Part shown: piece by piece, positions 7,988 to 17,389 of the stretch
Numbering within the stretch: position 1 is the stretch's first letter
Layout of the letters: every line of letters begins with the position of its first letter
Notes under the pieces: generated by a model
Told to the model about the DNA's origin: nothing
What the model saw: only the letters and a program-made list of their open reading frames with translations
Database searches by the model: none
Assembly (NCBI GenBank): GCA_938014245.1
Contig: CALLSD010000061.1
Location: forward strand, 79,518-143,517
Direction of reading: 5' to 3'
Origin: an uncultured Actinomyces sp.
GTDB taxonomy: Bacteria > Actinomycetota > Actinomycetes > Actinomycetales > Actinomycetaceae
DNA length: 64,000 bases
Program-made: the position numbers and the translations under genes

Positions 7988-9819
7988 TGGTCCTCCTGAC
8001 TCAGTGCCCAACGGAAGTGCTCGTTGTTTTGGGCAAGCTGCTCGAAAGTTCCTCGCGCAATGATCTGCGCTGGGCGCTTGCGAGGATCTCCATTGGAATA
8101 CCCCATCAGGATAATCTCATCGGCCAGTCGAAGAGCGCTCAAGCGGTGCGTGACAATGAGCAAGCCGCGCTGGTGGGCGCGCTGCGCCAAAGCGCGCATG
8201 AGGGCGTCTGCCGATTGGGGGTCCAAATGTTCACTGGCCTCGTCAAGGAGAATGATAGGCGCGGGGGAAGCAAGAGCTCGTGCAACCAAGAGCCTGCGAC
8301 GCTCTCCACCGGAGACTCCAGTCGCCCCGGCACCGATGAGGGTATCGATCCCTTCAGGTAAAGAGGCACACCACTGCTCGAGGCCGACCGTACTGAGTAA
8401 GTCGAGCGCCTGTCGTTTGTCCAGATCCGGGTTTGCGACGCGGAGGTTCTCAAAAATGCTTGTCGCAAAAATATGAGCATCTTCAGCGGTTACTTGGAGA
8501 ATTGATGAGCTTTCCTCATGGGAAATGTCCATGAGACTCACACCGTTGAGGGTAAGGCTTCCCTCTCGCGGCGGAATGAGACCCGCAAGAGTGTAGAGAA
8601 GTGTTGTTTTTCCGATTCCCGATGGGCCGACAATTGCGATGAACCGTCCACGCTCGACTTTAAGGTCGAGTCCTTCAACAAGTTCAGGGCCTCTTGGCCA
8701 TGCGATCGAGAGGTTTTCAGCGCGCAGAAGCGGGGAGTTCAGCATTTCTTGCGTGATCGCTTCGCTGTGTTTTCCCGAGGCCGCGTGGGCGCCTTGCGTG
8801 GGGTCAGCTGTCTCTCGGCCAAGGTTCTTTGCAGATAGAAGCGCCCTCGGCCCGATGAGTTCATCAATGCGCGCCGCTGCCTGCGCAGAACGCACGAGCT
8901 GTGCGACAGCAGAATTCATCTGAGAGGAGGCTTCGAAAGAAGACAGGGGAGTAAGCGCAATAACGGCTAAAGCCACCGCGCTGAGGATTTGAGCATTGAC
9001 GCTGGGGATCCCTACGAGCAAGGCTCCGACAACCGCGAAACCCATCGCTGCTCGATCAATGAACTGAGCCCAAGCGGAGGCACGTGCTGCGCCCTTGCGG
9101 GAGGACTCAATACGGTTCTCAGCGCGTTCAAGCTCTGCCTGCGCGCGGCCGGCCAAGCCATTGATCGCCAACTCGTCGTACCCGTCAATTACTGTCACAA
9201 GGGCAGTGCTCAAGGACGTACGTGCCTCAATACCTTCGACTTGAGCAGCTCGTTGTGCGCGAGCGGTGACAAGCGGAGCGAGGACGCCCGAAGCGATAAG
9301 ACACAGTGCCAAGATGACTGCCGCTCCCGGTGACAAAAGCGCCAAGGCGCCGACGGTCCCACAGCCGACAATGGCTGCGACCCCGGCGGGAAGAACAGAC
9401 TTGACGATGAAATCACCGACTTCGTCAACATCGGAACCGATGCGTGCAAGAAGGTCTCCGCGGCGCAGCGAAGTGACGTGACTCAGATCTGCCTGCGCAA
9501 TTTGATCATAGAGATGCAGGCGAAGGTGATCCATTCCCTCAAGGGCAACACGATGGGCGACAAGGCGTTGAATGTAACGCAGGAGTGCGCGCGAGACACC
9601 GAAAAGGCGCACTGATGTCGCAGCAACGGAAAGGACCAAGACTGGAGGCATCTGGGAGGCTCGTGCAATGAGCCATGCGGAAGTGGCACCAAGCGCAATC
9701 GAGGATCCGATGCCCAGACTCGCAAGAAGGAGAGCGCTGATAAAACGCCATTTGTCAACGCGCAGCAAAGAAACAGCCCAGCGCAGGGAAGAACGTTCTT
9801 GAGGAGTGAGGATCCGCAT
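7984..9819 (-). CDS. cydC: CydC, subunit of the CydDC heterodimeric ABC exporter
   Basis: CydDC exports cysteine/glutathione (and may bind haem) and is required to assemble cytochrome bd. The 611-residue protein has an N-terminal six-helix transmembrane domain (to about 310) and a C-terminal ATPase with Walker A GPSGIGKTT, signature GVSGGERRR and Walker B IILLDEASEHLD. The variant signature with ERRR is common in CydC. It follows cydD by two bases and overlaps the kinase gene by four, so the three are one transcript. Subunit assignment rests on gene order and N-terminal sequence; calling it CydD would be the only serious alternative. Confidence 0.9.
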   Translation of the reverse strand: MRILTPQERSSLRWAVSLLRVDKWRFISALLLASLGIGSSIALGATSAWLIARASQMPPVLVLSVAATSVRLFGVSRALLRYIQRLVAHRVALEGMDHLRLHLYDQIAQADLSHVTSLRRGDLLARIGSDVDEVGDFIVKSVLPAGVAAIVGCGTVGALALLSPGAAVILALCLIASGVLAPLVTARAQRAAQVEGIEARTSLSTALVTVIDGYDELAINGLAGRAQAELERAENRIESSRKGAARASAWAQFIDRAAMGFAVVGALLVGIPSVNAQILSAVALAVIALTPLSSFEASSQMNSAVAQLVRSAQAAARIDELIGPRALLSAKNLGRETADPTQGAHAASGKHSEAITQEMLNSPLLRAENLSIAWPRGPELVEGLDLKVERGRFIAIVGPSGIGKTTLLYTLAGLIPPREGSLTLNGVSLMDISHEESSSILQVTAEDAHIFATSIFENLRVANPDLDKRQALDLLSTVGLEQWCASLPEGIDTLIGAGATGVSGGERRRLLVARALASPAPIILLDEASEHLDPQSADALMRALAQRAHQRGLLIVTHRLSALRLADEIILMGYSNGDPRKRPAQIIARGTFEQLAQNNEHFRWALSQEDQ

Positions 9820-9821
9820 GA

Positions 9822-11522
9822 CTACTTCCTTCCTTCCACTTGTTCGAGCTCTTCTTCGTTCATCTGCGCGCTCTGGATCTCGATAACCTGATCTGCTGCC
9901 TCGATTAACGCTTGCCTGTGCGCGATAGCGATCACCGTTCGCCCTTGCCTGCGCAGGGTTTCAATAGCGCGGAGAACAACTTCTTCACTGGCGGCATCGA
10001 GGTGCGCTGTTGGCTCATCCAAAATAACGATGGGAGTGGTGACCAGAAGCGCACGCGTGAGGGCAAAACGTTGTCGTTGCCCAACGGACAGACCAATTCC
10101 ACCCTGGCCAATTGGAGTTTCCCAGCGAAGAGGAAGCGAATCGAGAACGTCACTGAAAGCGCATAGAGACGCCGCGGCCTCGAGATCATCATCCGAGGCA
10201 GGTGGAAGCTGCTCGCGCAAAGTTCCAGGGATCAAAGTGGGATGTTGCGGCACCCAGGTGATGGTCTTCCACCATTGCTCACGAGTAAGCTCACGCACAT
10301 TGATATCTGCGGCTGAGTCCTGGTTGCGCAAGCAAATCTCGCCGCGATCTGGATCGATTAGCTGCATCAGCGCATAGATCGTGCTGGTCTTTCCTGCGCC
10401 CGACGGCCCGACGAGAACATTGAGTTTGCCTGGAAGAACAAGGGCATTGGCGCAGGCCGGCGCCCACACGCCGCGAGCAGCAATCGAAAGATCGCGGATC
10501 ACAATCTGTGTCTGGGGCCAGTCAATTGACTCCAGAGAGGAGGGATCCTCTGAATCTTCGCCAGTGACTGCGGGTGTCTCGAGGATTTTAAAGGCTCGCT
10601 CAGCTGCAGCGACACCGTTTGCGGATGCATGGAATTGCGCGCCAACCTGTCGAAGAGGTTCAAATACCTCAGGGGCTAGCATGATGACCGCAAGTCCCGT
10701 GAAGAGATCGACGTTACCGAAAACCATGCGCATACCGACTTCAACGGCGACCAGCGCGACGCATAGAGTCGAGAGGAATTCAAGAACGGCGCCCGAGAGG
10801 AATGCGACGCGCAAAGTCCCCATAGTTGCTCGCGTATTTGAGGCGGAAAGCGCGGCCAGATGCTTTCGGGGTGCCCCTTCGCGACCGAGTGCTCGAAGGG
10901 TGGGCAATCCGGCAATAAGATCAAGCATCTGCGCGCCGAGCTGTTGCATTGATTCAAGCTTTGCCGAGGACGCATCCTGAGTGAAACGGCCGATCAGCGC
11001 CATGAAAATGGGAATTAAAGGAACGACGATCGCTGCAATGAAAGCCGACCAAAAATCCAGATAGAGAATCGTTGCCAAGGCGAGGGGTGTGACGGTCGCA
11101 GTAAGGACGAGCTGAGGCAGGTAGTCGACAAAGTATGGGGAGAGATCACTTAAGCCGCGAGTGAGAAGTGTCGAGGCCTCGCTGCCGTTCGTTGCTCGCC
11201 AGCGCGGACCCAGTTGTGCGATATGGTCGATGACGCGTGCACGTAACTCGCGGATCGTTCGGTCTGCAGCGCGGTGACCAAGGGCCTCGCGAATTCCGAT
11301 GACGGTCGCCCGGAGCGCAACGATTACGGCAAGGACACACAAGGGCATGCGCAGTTGTGTAAGAGTCGCCCCAGAAGTGACTGCGGGGGATAGGGCTGCA
11401 GAAAGCGCAAGAGTTTGTGCGATCACCAGAAGCGCTGTCAAAATGCCAAGAATCGAAATGACGATGATGTGGCGACGGGCGCTTCGTGCGTATTTGAGCA
11501 GTCGAGGGTCCAGGGGGCGCAT
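9822..11522 (-). CDS. cydD: CydD, subunit of the CydDC heterodimeric ABC exporter
   Basis: The partner of CydC. I start it at the ATG at 11522 (MRPLDPRLLKYARSAR), preceded by AAAGGAAAG, giving 566 residues. The open frame runs further upstream, but that extension crosses the cydB terminator. The transmembrane domain occupies about 15-300. The ATPase shows Walker A GPSGAGKTS, signature LSVGQRQR and Walker B IVILDEPTAHLD. The gene begins 86 bases after cydB, with the terminator hairpin between, so cydDC depends on read-through or on its own promoter. Confidence 0.92.
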   Translation of the reverse strand: MRPLDPRLLKYARSARRHIIVISILGILTALLVIAQTLALSAALSPAVTSGATLTQLRMPLCVLAVIVALRATVIGIREALGHRAADRTIRELRARVIDHIAQLGPRWRATNGSEASTLLTRGLSDLSPYFVDYLPQLVLTATVTPLALATILYLDFWSAFIAAIVVPLIPIFMALIGRFTQDASSAKLESMQQLGAQMLDLIAGLPTLRALGREGAPRKHLAALSASNTRATMGTLRVAFLSGAVLEFLSTLCVALVAVEVGMRMVFGNVDLFTGLAVIMLAPEVFEPLRQVGAQFHASANGVAAAERAFKILETPAVTGEDSEDPSSLESIDWPQTQIVIRDLSIAARGVWAPACANALVLPGKLNVLVGPSGAGKTSTIYALMQLIDPDRGEICLRNQDSAADINVRELTREQWWKTITWVPQHPTLIPGTLREQLPPASDDDLEAAASLCAFSDVLDSLPLRWETPIGQGGIGLSVGQRQRFALTRALLVTTPIVILDEPTAHLDAASEEVVLRAIETLRRQGRTVIAIAHRQALIEAADQVIEIQSAQMNEEELEQVEGRK

Positions 11523-11561
11523 TCTTCTATTTTCTTTCCTTTGAGGGGGAGATGCTCGCTG

Positions 11562-11597
11562 AAAAAACTGGTGGCCCCGGTTTCCCGAGGCCACCAG
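11562..11597 (-). terminator. Intrinsic terminator between cydB and cydD
   Basis: Read on the minus strand, a 13-bp stem (CTGGTGGCCTCGG against CCGGGGCCACCAG, one G-U pair) closes a GAAA tetraloop and is followed directly by six T residues. It starts 12 bases after the cydB stop. This is a textbook rho-independent terminator and probably sets the ratio of cydAB to cydDC transcripts. Confidence 0.9.
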
Positions 11598-11608
11598 CTC
11601 TGCGGGGA

Positions 11609-12730
11609 TCAGCCCGCGAGGAAATTCTGATCCAGTCTGATCTTGTCGAAGATCAAACCGGTGTCCGTTGACACGTCCTTTGTCGAAACGCGAGAACGGA
11701 ACTTCCAGTAGGACCACACAGTGTAGGCGAGGACCACGGGAACGAGGCACAAGGCCACGATCGACATGACGATCAACGTTCCCTGAGTCGAGGATGCCTG
11801 CTCGATGGTCAGCGAGTAAGCGGGGTTGATGCTCGACTTCATCACTGCGGGAGCCATCGCGGAGAAGATCCATGCGACAGCGCCTGCCATTGCGATGCAG
11901 GAGAAGAAGAATGCCAATCCTTCACGACGCAGAGCCTTCTGGGAGAAGGCTGCCTGGGCGATCAAGCACAGGGCTGCAACGAGCAGCGGGAGCCATGCGA
12001 AGACATTGGTCGAGTATGCGAATTGTCCCCAGATGACCCAGATTGCTGCCAGAGCGGTGGCCACGACAGAAGCGGGAGCAGCAAATGTGTTTGCTCGCTC
12101 GCGCAAGTCGCCCTCGGTCTTGAGCGCGAGGAACTGTGCACCGTGTGCCAAGCACAGGGCAACCAGGACGACTCCGCCAAGGAGCGTGTAGGGGGTGAGA
12201 AGAGAGAAGAACCCGCCGGTGAGCTGGTGAACAGCCGTTGCCAAAGATGCGGGAACATCCTCGGGGGCAACCACCGTATTGGTGGCGTGGGTGACAACTT
12301 CGATCTTCATTCCCTGCACCAGGTTGGCGAAGGCAACACCGAAGAGGAGCGGAACGAGGAGAGCCGATACAGCGTGGGTGCGATCCCAGACGCTGCGCCA
12401 CTTCTCGGACTTGATCTTCGAACGCCATTCAACTGCGCACACGCGCACGATTAGGGCGAGGAGGATCAGGAAGAGTGCCAAGTACATTCCGGAGAACATC
12501 GTGGCGTACCACTCGGGGAATGCTGCGAAGGTCGCTCCACCGGCGGTGAGAAGCCATACTTCATTGCCATCCCAGTGGGGGCCGATGGTGCGGAGCGCCT
12601 GAGTGCGCTCGCGATCGTCGCGGGCGAGGAATCCTTGGAGCATTCCAACGCCATAGTCGAAGCCCTCGAGAACCAGGTACATGGTCCACAGGACGGCGAT
12701 GAGGATAAACCACAAAATACTTAGTGTCAT
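11609..12730 (-). CDS. cydB: Cytochrome bd ubiquinol oxidase subunit II
   Basis: CydB is the second membrane subunit of the high-affinity cytochrome bd quinol oxidase. The 373-residue protein has about eight to nine hydrophobic helices and opens with the family pattern LWFILIAVLWTMYLVLEGFD followed by YGVGML. The segment IGPHWDGNEVWLLTAGGATFAAFP (about 49-72) is the conserved CydB signature. The gene lies 14 bases after cydA and is followed by an intrinsic terminator. Confidence 0.97.
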   Translation of the reverse strand: MTLSILWFILIAVLWTMYLVLEGFDYGVGMLQGFLARDDRERTQALRTIGPHWDGNEVWLLTAGGATFAAFPEWYATMFSGMYLALFLILLALIVRVCAVEWRSKIKSEKWRSVWDRTHAVSALLVPLLFGVAFANLVQGMKIEVVTHATNTVVAPEDVPASLATAVHQLTGGFFSLLTPYTLLGGVVLVALCLAHGAQFLALKTEGDLRERANTFAAPASVVATALAAIWVIWGQFAYSTNVFAWLPLLVAALCLIAQAAFSQKALRREGLAFFFSCIAMAGAVAWIFSAMAPAVMKSSINPAYSLTIEQASSTQGTLIVMSIVALCLVPVVLAYTVWSYWKFRSRVSTKDVSTDTGLIFDKIRLDQNFLAG

Positions 12731-12744
12731 GGGTCTTCCTTTCC

Positions 12745-14301
12745 TCAGTACCCGAAGGAGAGTGCGCCAGCGGTCGCTTCCTCATCGGATGCGTCCTTGG
12801 AGCGGGAGTGGAGGCCTTCGGCGGCGTAGCGCTTCATGAGGATGAACCAAATGACGCCGAGGACTGCGTAAACGATCGTGAAGACAACCATCGAGAAGAG
12901 AACCTGCCAAGCAGGGACAGCGCTGGAGACACCAGCGGAAGTCATCATCATGACCGAGCCGATGGGATCGCCGCTTTCAAGTCCTGCGAGGTTCGGAACA
13001 ACAACCCAAGGCTGGCGTCCCATTTCAGTGAAGATCCAACCGAAGGATGCAGCCAGGAAGGGCATCGGGATGGAGACGATTGCGAAAGTTCCCAATGCCT
13101 TCGACGCAGAAACCTGTCCCTTGCGCGTTGCCCACAGGCCCCACAGTGCCAAGAGAGCTGAGAAAGCACCCAGGCCGATCATGATGCGGAAGGACCAGAA
13201 GGTCACCATCTGCGGGGGACGGAAGTCATATTGGGATGCGTCGCCGTAGGTCTTGACGAAGTCCGCATTCGAGTTCAGGAGTTCAACCATGCGCTTTTGC
13301 TCGTCGGCAACGCCCTTGACGTTAGCGGAGAACGAGTTGTGCGACATGAAGGCGGCAACGCCGGGAACTTCGATGAACTTGGTGGGTTGAGTACCGTCTT
13401 CACCCAGCGGGCATTCGCCGAACTGTGCAACGGTGAATGCTGCGCCCTGAGTATCGACACAGACGCCTTCTGCAGCTGCCATCTTCATCGGCTGAATCTC
13501 GACCAGTTCCTGGCCTTGGAAGTGGCCGGTTGCTGCGGTTCCGATTCCGCCGATCAGGATGACGGCGAGGCCGAAGCGTGCGATCGGGCGCCACATGCGT
13601 GCGGCTTCCTTTGCGCCTTCTTCACCGCCGAGGCGCTTCGCCCGAGTCATCCACCACACGGAAAGACCAGCAACGAAAGTGCCGGCAACGAGCCATGCGG
13701 AGGTAATAACGTGGGTGTACTCCCACACAAGAACCGGGTTGGCGACAACTTTGAGGAAGCCCGCGGCTCCATCCAGTTCTGCACGTCCGGTTTCGGGGTT
13801 GAATCGTGCGCCCACGGGGTGTTGCATCCAGGAGTTTGCTCCGAGGATCCACAGGGCGGAGACCATGGTTCCGATCGAGGCCAACCAAATGCAGGCAAGG
13901 TGCCAGCCCTTGGAGAGGCGTCCCCAACCGAAGATCCACAGTCCCAGGAAGGTTGATTCAAGGAAGAAGGCCAAAAGGGCCTCGACAGCGAGCGGAGCAC
14001 CGAAGATGTCGCCAACGTAGCGGGAGTACTCCGACCAGTTCATGCCGAATTGGAATTCCTGCACGATACCGGTGGCGACGCCGAGGGCGAAGTTGATCAA
14101 GAGCAACTTGCCGAAGAAACGGGTCGCCTGGAGCCATTCCTCTTTACCTGTCTTGTGCCACACGGTCTGCATAATTGCGACCAGGAGCGACAGACCGATG
14201 GTGAGAGGAACCAAGACGAAGTGGTAAACGGTCAGGATGCCGAATTGCCATCGTCCCAGTGTCAGCGCATCGAGTGCTGCTGGAGCAAAGGTCATGGTCA
14301 T
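12745..14301 (-). CDS. cydA: Cytochrome bd ubiquinol oxidase subunit I
   Basis: CydA carries haems b558, b595 and d, oxidises quinol and reduces O2. The 518-residue protein shows the N-terminal haem-ligand histidine in YHFVLVPLTIG (H27 from this start), a second conserved histidine in WEYTHVITSAW (about 196), and the GRQPW motif (about 425). The periplasmic Q-loop (about 255-345) is the short type usual in Gram-positives. Two in-frame ATGs (14301 and 14295) compete. The nearest Shine-Dalgarno-like bases (GACAGGA) suit 14295 slightly better, so the true protein may be two residues shorter. Confidence 0.97.
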   Translation of the reverse strand: MTMTFAPAALDALTLGRWQFGILTVYHFVLVPLTIGLSLLVAIMQTVWHKTGKEEWLQATRFFGKLLLINFALGVATGIVQEFQFGMNWSEYSRYVGDIFGAPLAVEALLAFFLESTFLGLWIFGWGRLSKGWHLACIWLASIGTMVSALWILGANSWMQHPVGARFNPETGRAELDGAAGFLKVVANPVLVWEYTHVITSAWLVAGTFVAGLSVWWMTRAKRLGGEEGAKEAARMWRPIARFGLAVILIGGIGTAATGHFQGQELVEIQPMKMAAAEGVCVDTQGAAFTVAQFGECPLGEDGTQPTKFIEVPGVAAFMSHNSFSANVKGVADEQKRMVELLNSNADFVKTYGDASQYDFRPPQMVTFWSFRIMIGLGAFSALLALWGLWATRKGQVSASKALGTFAIVSIPMPFLAASFGWIFTEMGRQPWVVVPNLAGLESGDPIGSVMMMTSAGVSSAVPAWQVLFSMVVFTIVYAVLGVIWFILMKRYAAEGLHSRSKDASDEEATAGALSFGY

Positions 14302-14712
14302 AGTCCTGTCTCAGGGAAATTGTGTTCAGGGTGTGTCATAAGTTCGTCACAGCTGTGGCAAAACTTTAACGACGTTGTGTCAACAAATATAGAACGCAAC
14401 CGTCTAAAATGCTGCTTTTCTGAATAATCAGGGCACTGTGTCGTTTTCTTCAGCGGCTCCATGGGTGACGCATTGAGCTCGGCGCGAACCGCCGAATGGC
14501 AGCTCAAGCATGCCTGCGCACCCTATGAGACAATAGGGAAGACGAAATGGTTGGAGCGCACTCTCTGATCATCACAGCGCATGTTTCTATGAGAACGCGC
14601 ATGCCTGTGGTCGCCTCATGCGACTTCGAAGAGACTTCCGCTTAAACGCGTGTAAATACAGACCCAGCAGTGCGAGCTCGGTCAACATACTGACATTGTG
14701 AAAGAAGAGGCC
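14302..14712. promoter_or_regulatory. Divergent cydA/rne intergenic region with candidate operator
   Basis: This 411-base gap separates cydA (-) from rne (+). On the minus strand TTGACA (14383-14378) could be a -35 box for cydA, but no good -10 follows at normal spacing. A perfect 10-bp palindrome, CACAGCTGTG (14348-14357), covers the expected -10 position and is a candidate operator. Towards rne there are two small dyads: TTGAGCT...AGCTCAA (14473-14507) and CCCTAT...ATAGGG (about 14521-14538), possibly 5'-leader stem-loops. I find no Rex-type site and no DosR-type box. All assignments are weak. Confidence 0.35.
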
Positions 14713-17202
14713 ATGCCTGAAACGCCAGCAGCAACCCTGCTTTTCCAGGCTCCGACATTCCAGGAACCGACTTTTTCTGCACCGCCAAGTGTGCCCCAGC
14801 AAGAAAGTGAAGAAAAACCTCAGCGTCGTTCGCGCACCCGCGCGGCGCGAAGCGAAGAAAGCACTGAGGAAACGACGCCGAAGAAGCGTACTCGTACGCG
14901 CAAGAAGGTAACCGAGGAAGAAGCTTCCGCCGAACCCGCGCAGACGAAGCGTCGTCGTACCAAGCGTAAGGAAACGGAAGAAGAAGCTCCGGCCTCGGAA
15001 AAAGAAGCGGTAACGCAGGACGCTCAATCTTCGGAAAGCGAAGAAAACACAGAAGGCGGCGAAGAAACAAGCCGTCGTCGCCGTCGTCGCCGCGTACGCG
15101 CATCCGAAGCTCAAGACGTTAACGATGAAGTTCAAGCCCTTAAGGGCTCGACGCGTCTGGAAGCAAAGAAGCAGCGCCGTAAAGAAGGGCGCCGCGAAGG
15201 GCGTCGTCATCATCGCATCACCGAGTCCGAGTTTTTGGCTCGACGCGAGTCCGTGAACCGCAAGATGGTCATTCGTGACCAAGGTGGACTCGATCAGATC
15301 GCAATCATCGAAGACGACCTCTTGGTTGAGCACTATGTTGCGCGCCGTACCCAAAAGACTGCCGTCGGCAATATCTATATGGGACGCGTTCAAAACGTTC
15401 TTCCCTCAATGGAAGCTGCCTTCGTTGATATTGGCAAGGGGCGCAATGCGGTCCTGTATGCAGGCGAAGTCAACTGGGATGCTGTCGGCTTGGAAGGAAA
15501 GCCTCGCCGCATTGAATCTGCTCTTAAACCAGGCGATCCTGTCCTTGTTCAGGTGACGAAGGATCCCATCGGGCACAAGGGCGCGCGTCTGACCAGTCAG
15601 ATCACTTTGGCGGGACGCTACCTGGTTTTGATCCCCGGTGGTTCCATGATGGGTATTTCCCGCAAGCTCCCCGAACGTGAGCGCATTCGCTTGAAGAAGA
15701 TCCTCAAGCAGGTCGTCCCTGACTCTGCGGGCGTGATTGTGCGAACGGCTGCCGAAGGTGCAAGTGAAGAACAGATCCGCGATGACGTTCGTCGTCTGAG
15801 CAAGCAGTGGGACGATATTGAGTCCAAGCTTTCCTCGACGAAGAATGCACCGCTCCTTCTGCGCGGCGAACCGGAGCTTGCTGTCCGCGTTGTTCGTGAC
15901 ATCTTCAATGAGGACTTCTCCGAACTCATTATTGAAGGTCATGAGACCTATGAGACGGTGAAATCTTACGTTGATGAGCTTTCGCCCGAGCTTTCTGACC
16001 GAGTTCACAAGTGGGTCGGAACCGAGGACGCTTTCCACGCCTACCGTGTGGACGAGCAGCTTGCCAAGGGAATGGATCGCAAGGTGTGGCTGCCCAGTGG
16101 CGGTACCTTGATCATTGACCGAACCGAGGCAATGACGGTTATCGACGTCAATACCGGTAAGTTCATCGGTGCTGGCGGAACTTTGGAAGAAACCGTTACG
16201 CGCAACAATCTCGAGGCCGCAGAAGAGATCGTCCGTCAGCTGCGGCTGCGCGATATCGGCGGCATCGTCATCATCGACTTTGTCGATATGGTCTTGGAAT
16301 CTAACCGAGATTTGGTTCTGCGTCGCTTGGTTGAATGCTTGGGACGCGATCGGACTCGTCACCAAGTCACCGAGATTACCTCTCTTGGTTTGGTGCAGAT
16401 GACGCGTAAGCGTGTGGGGGAGGGGCTCGTTGAAGCCTTCTCAACCACCTGCGAGGCGTGTGAAGGTCGTGGCTTCATTGTTCACCAGCATCCCGTTGAA
16501 ATCCAAGGGGCCACTGAGGAAGCACCGAAGCGTTCGAAGAAGACTCAAACCCGCGCCCGGGTCGAGGAATCTCCCGAACATGAACGCGCTCGAGAAGCGC
16601 TCACTGCGATTGCTGCGGCGACTGTGCGCGATGATTCCTCGTCCCACCAGGAATCAGGTGCTCACAGTGAACAACCTTTGGCAAAGGACTCTGATTCCAG
16701 CGTTCATGAGGCTGAAGAATCCACGCCGAAGGATGAGGCCACAGTGGATGAACAGTCTGGGGTGAACGCCCCGTCGGCAAAGCGTCCGCGTCGTTCTCGC
16801 CGGGCAACGCGTCCTCAAGTGGAAGAAAGCGCCGAGGTCTCTACGCCTGAAGAAAAGCCTGAGGCGGCACCTGTAGCGCTAAATGATCCCGCCCAGCTCG
16901 CGAGTGACTCTGAGCGTGAGGAAAACGGAAGTGCACAGTCGGTGGCTGCCTCGTCGCAGACTCGGGAAAAACCAGCACGTCCAGGACGAAGCCGCAGGCG
17001 TCGTGCAGCAATCGAAGCAAGTGAACCAGTAACGGTTCATCTTGATCTTCCTGAGCCGGCTGCTCCTGTTGCTGCAGTCCAAAGCGTTCATGACATTGTG
17101 ATCGATGTGCCTGCTCGCACCGAAGACAGCGCCCCCATTAAGCGCTCTCGGCGGCGTCGGGTCGCTGTTAGTGCGCCCGCCGCACCGGGTGAAGAACAGT
17201 AA
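14713..17202 (+). CDS. rne: Ribonuclease E/G
   Basis: RNase E/G is the main endoribonuclease of mRNA decay and rRNA/tRNA processing. From the ATG at 14713 (preceded by GAAAGAAGAGG) it has 829 residues; an upstream in-frame GTG at 14698 has no ribosome-binding site. The first 180 residues or so are disordered and alternate Glu-rich and Arg-rich blocks. The catalytic core follows: S1 domain (GNIYMGRVQNVLPSMEAAFV), DNase-I-like domain with the two Mg2+ aspartates in VIDVNTGKF (about 475) and IIDFVDM (about 520), and the Zn-link CEACEGRG (about 579). About 230 C-terminal residues are again charged and disordered, a typical degradosome-scaffold arrangement. It is probably monocistronic. Confidence 0.96.
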   Translation: MPETPAATLLFQAPTFQEPTFSAPPSVPQQESEEKPQRRSRTRAARSEESTEETTPKKRTRTRKKVTEEEASAEPAQTKRRRTKRKETEEEAPASEKEAVTQDAQSSESEENTEGGEETSRRRRRRRVRASEAQDVNDEVQALKGSTRLEAKKQRRKEGRREGRRHHRITESEFLARRESVNRKMVIRDQGGLDQIAIIEDDLLVEHYVARRTQKTAVGNIYMGRVQNVLPSMEAAFVDIGKGRNAVLYAGEVNWDAVGLEGKPRRIESALKPGDPVLVQVTKDPIGHKGARLTSQITLAGRYLVLIPGGSMMGISRKLPERERIRLKKILKQVVPDSAGVIVRTAAEGASEEQIRDDVRRLSKQWDDIESKLSSTKNAPLLLRGEPELAVRVVRDIFNEDFSELIIEGHETYETVKSYVDELSPELSDRVHKWVGTEDAFHAYRVDEQLAKGMDRKVWLPSGGTLIIDRTEAMTVIDVNTGKFIGAGGTLEETVTRNNLEAAEEIVRQLRLRDIGGIVIIDFVDMVLESNRDLVLRRLVECLGRDRTRHQVTEITSLGLVQMTRKRVGEGLVEAFSTTCEACEGRGFIVHQHPVEIQGATEEAPKRSKKTQTRARVEESPEHERAREALTAIAAATVRDDSSSHQESGAHSEQPLAKDSDSSVHEAEESTPKDEATVDEQSGVNAPSAKRPRRSRRATRPQVEESAEVSTPEEKPEAAPVALNDPAQLASDSEREENGSAQSVAASSQTREKPARPGRSRRRRAAIEASEPVTVHLDLPEPAAPVAAVQSVHDIVIDVPARTEDSAPIKRSRRRRVAVSAPAAPGEEQ

Positions 17203-17250
17203 CAGTGCCCAAGCACACACCCAAATTCTGAAAGTTTTCGCTCTAGCGGT

Positions 17251-17279
17251 TTGCTTGAGAGTCGATTTTCAGCTAAATT
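17251..17279 (+). promoter_or_regulatory. Candidate promoter of the rplU-rpmA operon
   Basis: TTGCTT (17251-17256) and TAAATT (17274-17279) are separated by exactly 17 bases and lie about 110 bases before rplU, in an AT-richer stretch after the rne stop. The resulting leader of roughly 100 nucleotides could hold an L21-type regulatory structure, but I cannot fold one convincingly. Confidence 0.5.
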
Positions 17280-17389
17280 TGATCGTCGGCGCAACGAGCG
17301 CCAACGGGCTTAGTGTTTCTTGAAGAGGAACGTTGTTCGAACGTGGAAGCCAAGTCCGTCCAAGTTTTCGAGAAGAGATGAGCTTCAAC

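Noticed and set aside
14302..14420. Possible Rex site TTGTTGACACAA upstream of cydA
   Set aside because: The arms are too short and the spacing is wrong for a Rex operator; the bases fit a -35 box better.
15406..16365. 319-codon minus-strand open frame inside rne
   Set aside because: It lies opposite the conserved catalytic core of RNase E/G, and its translation shows no known family.
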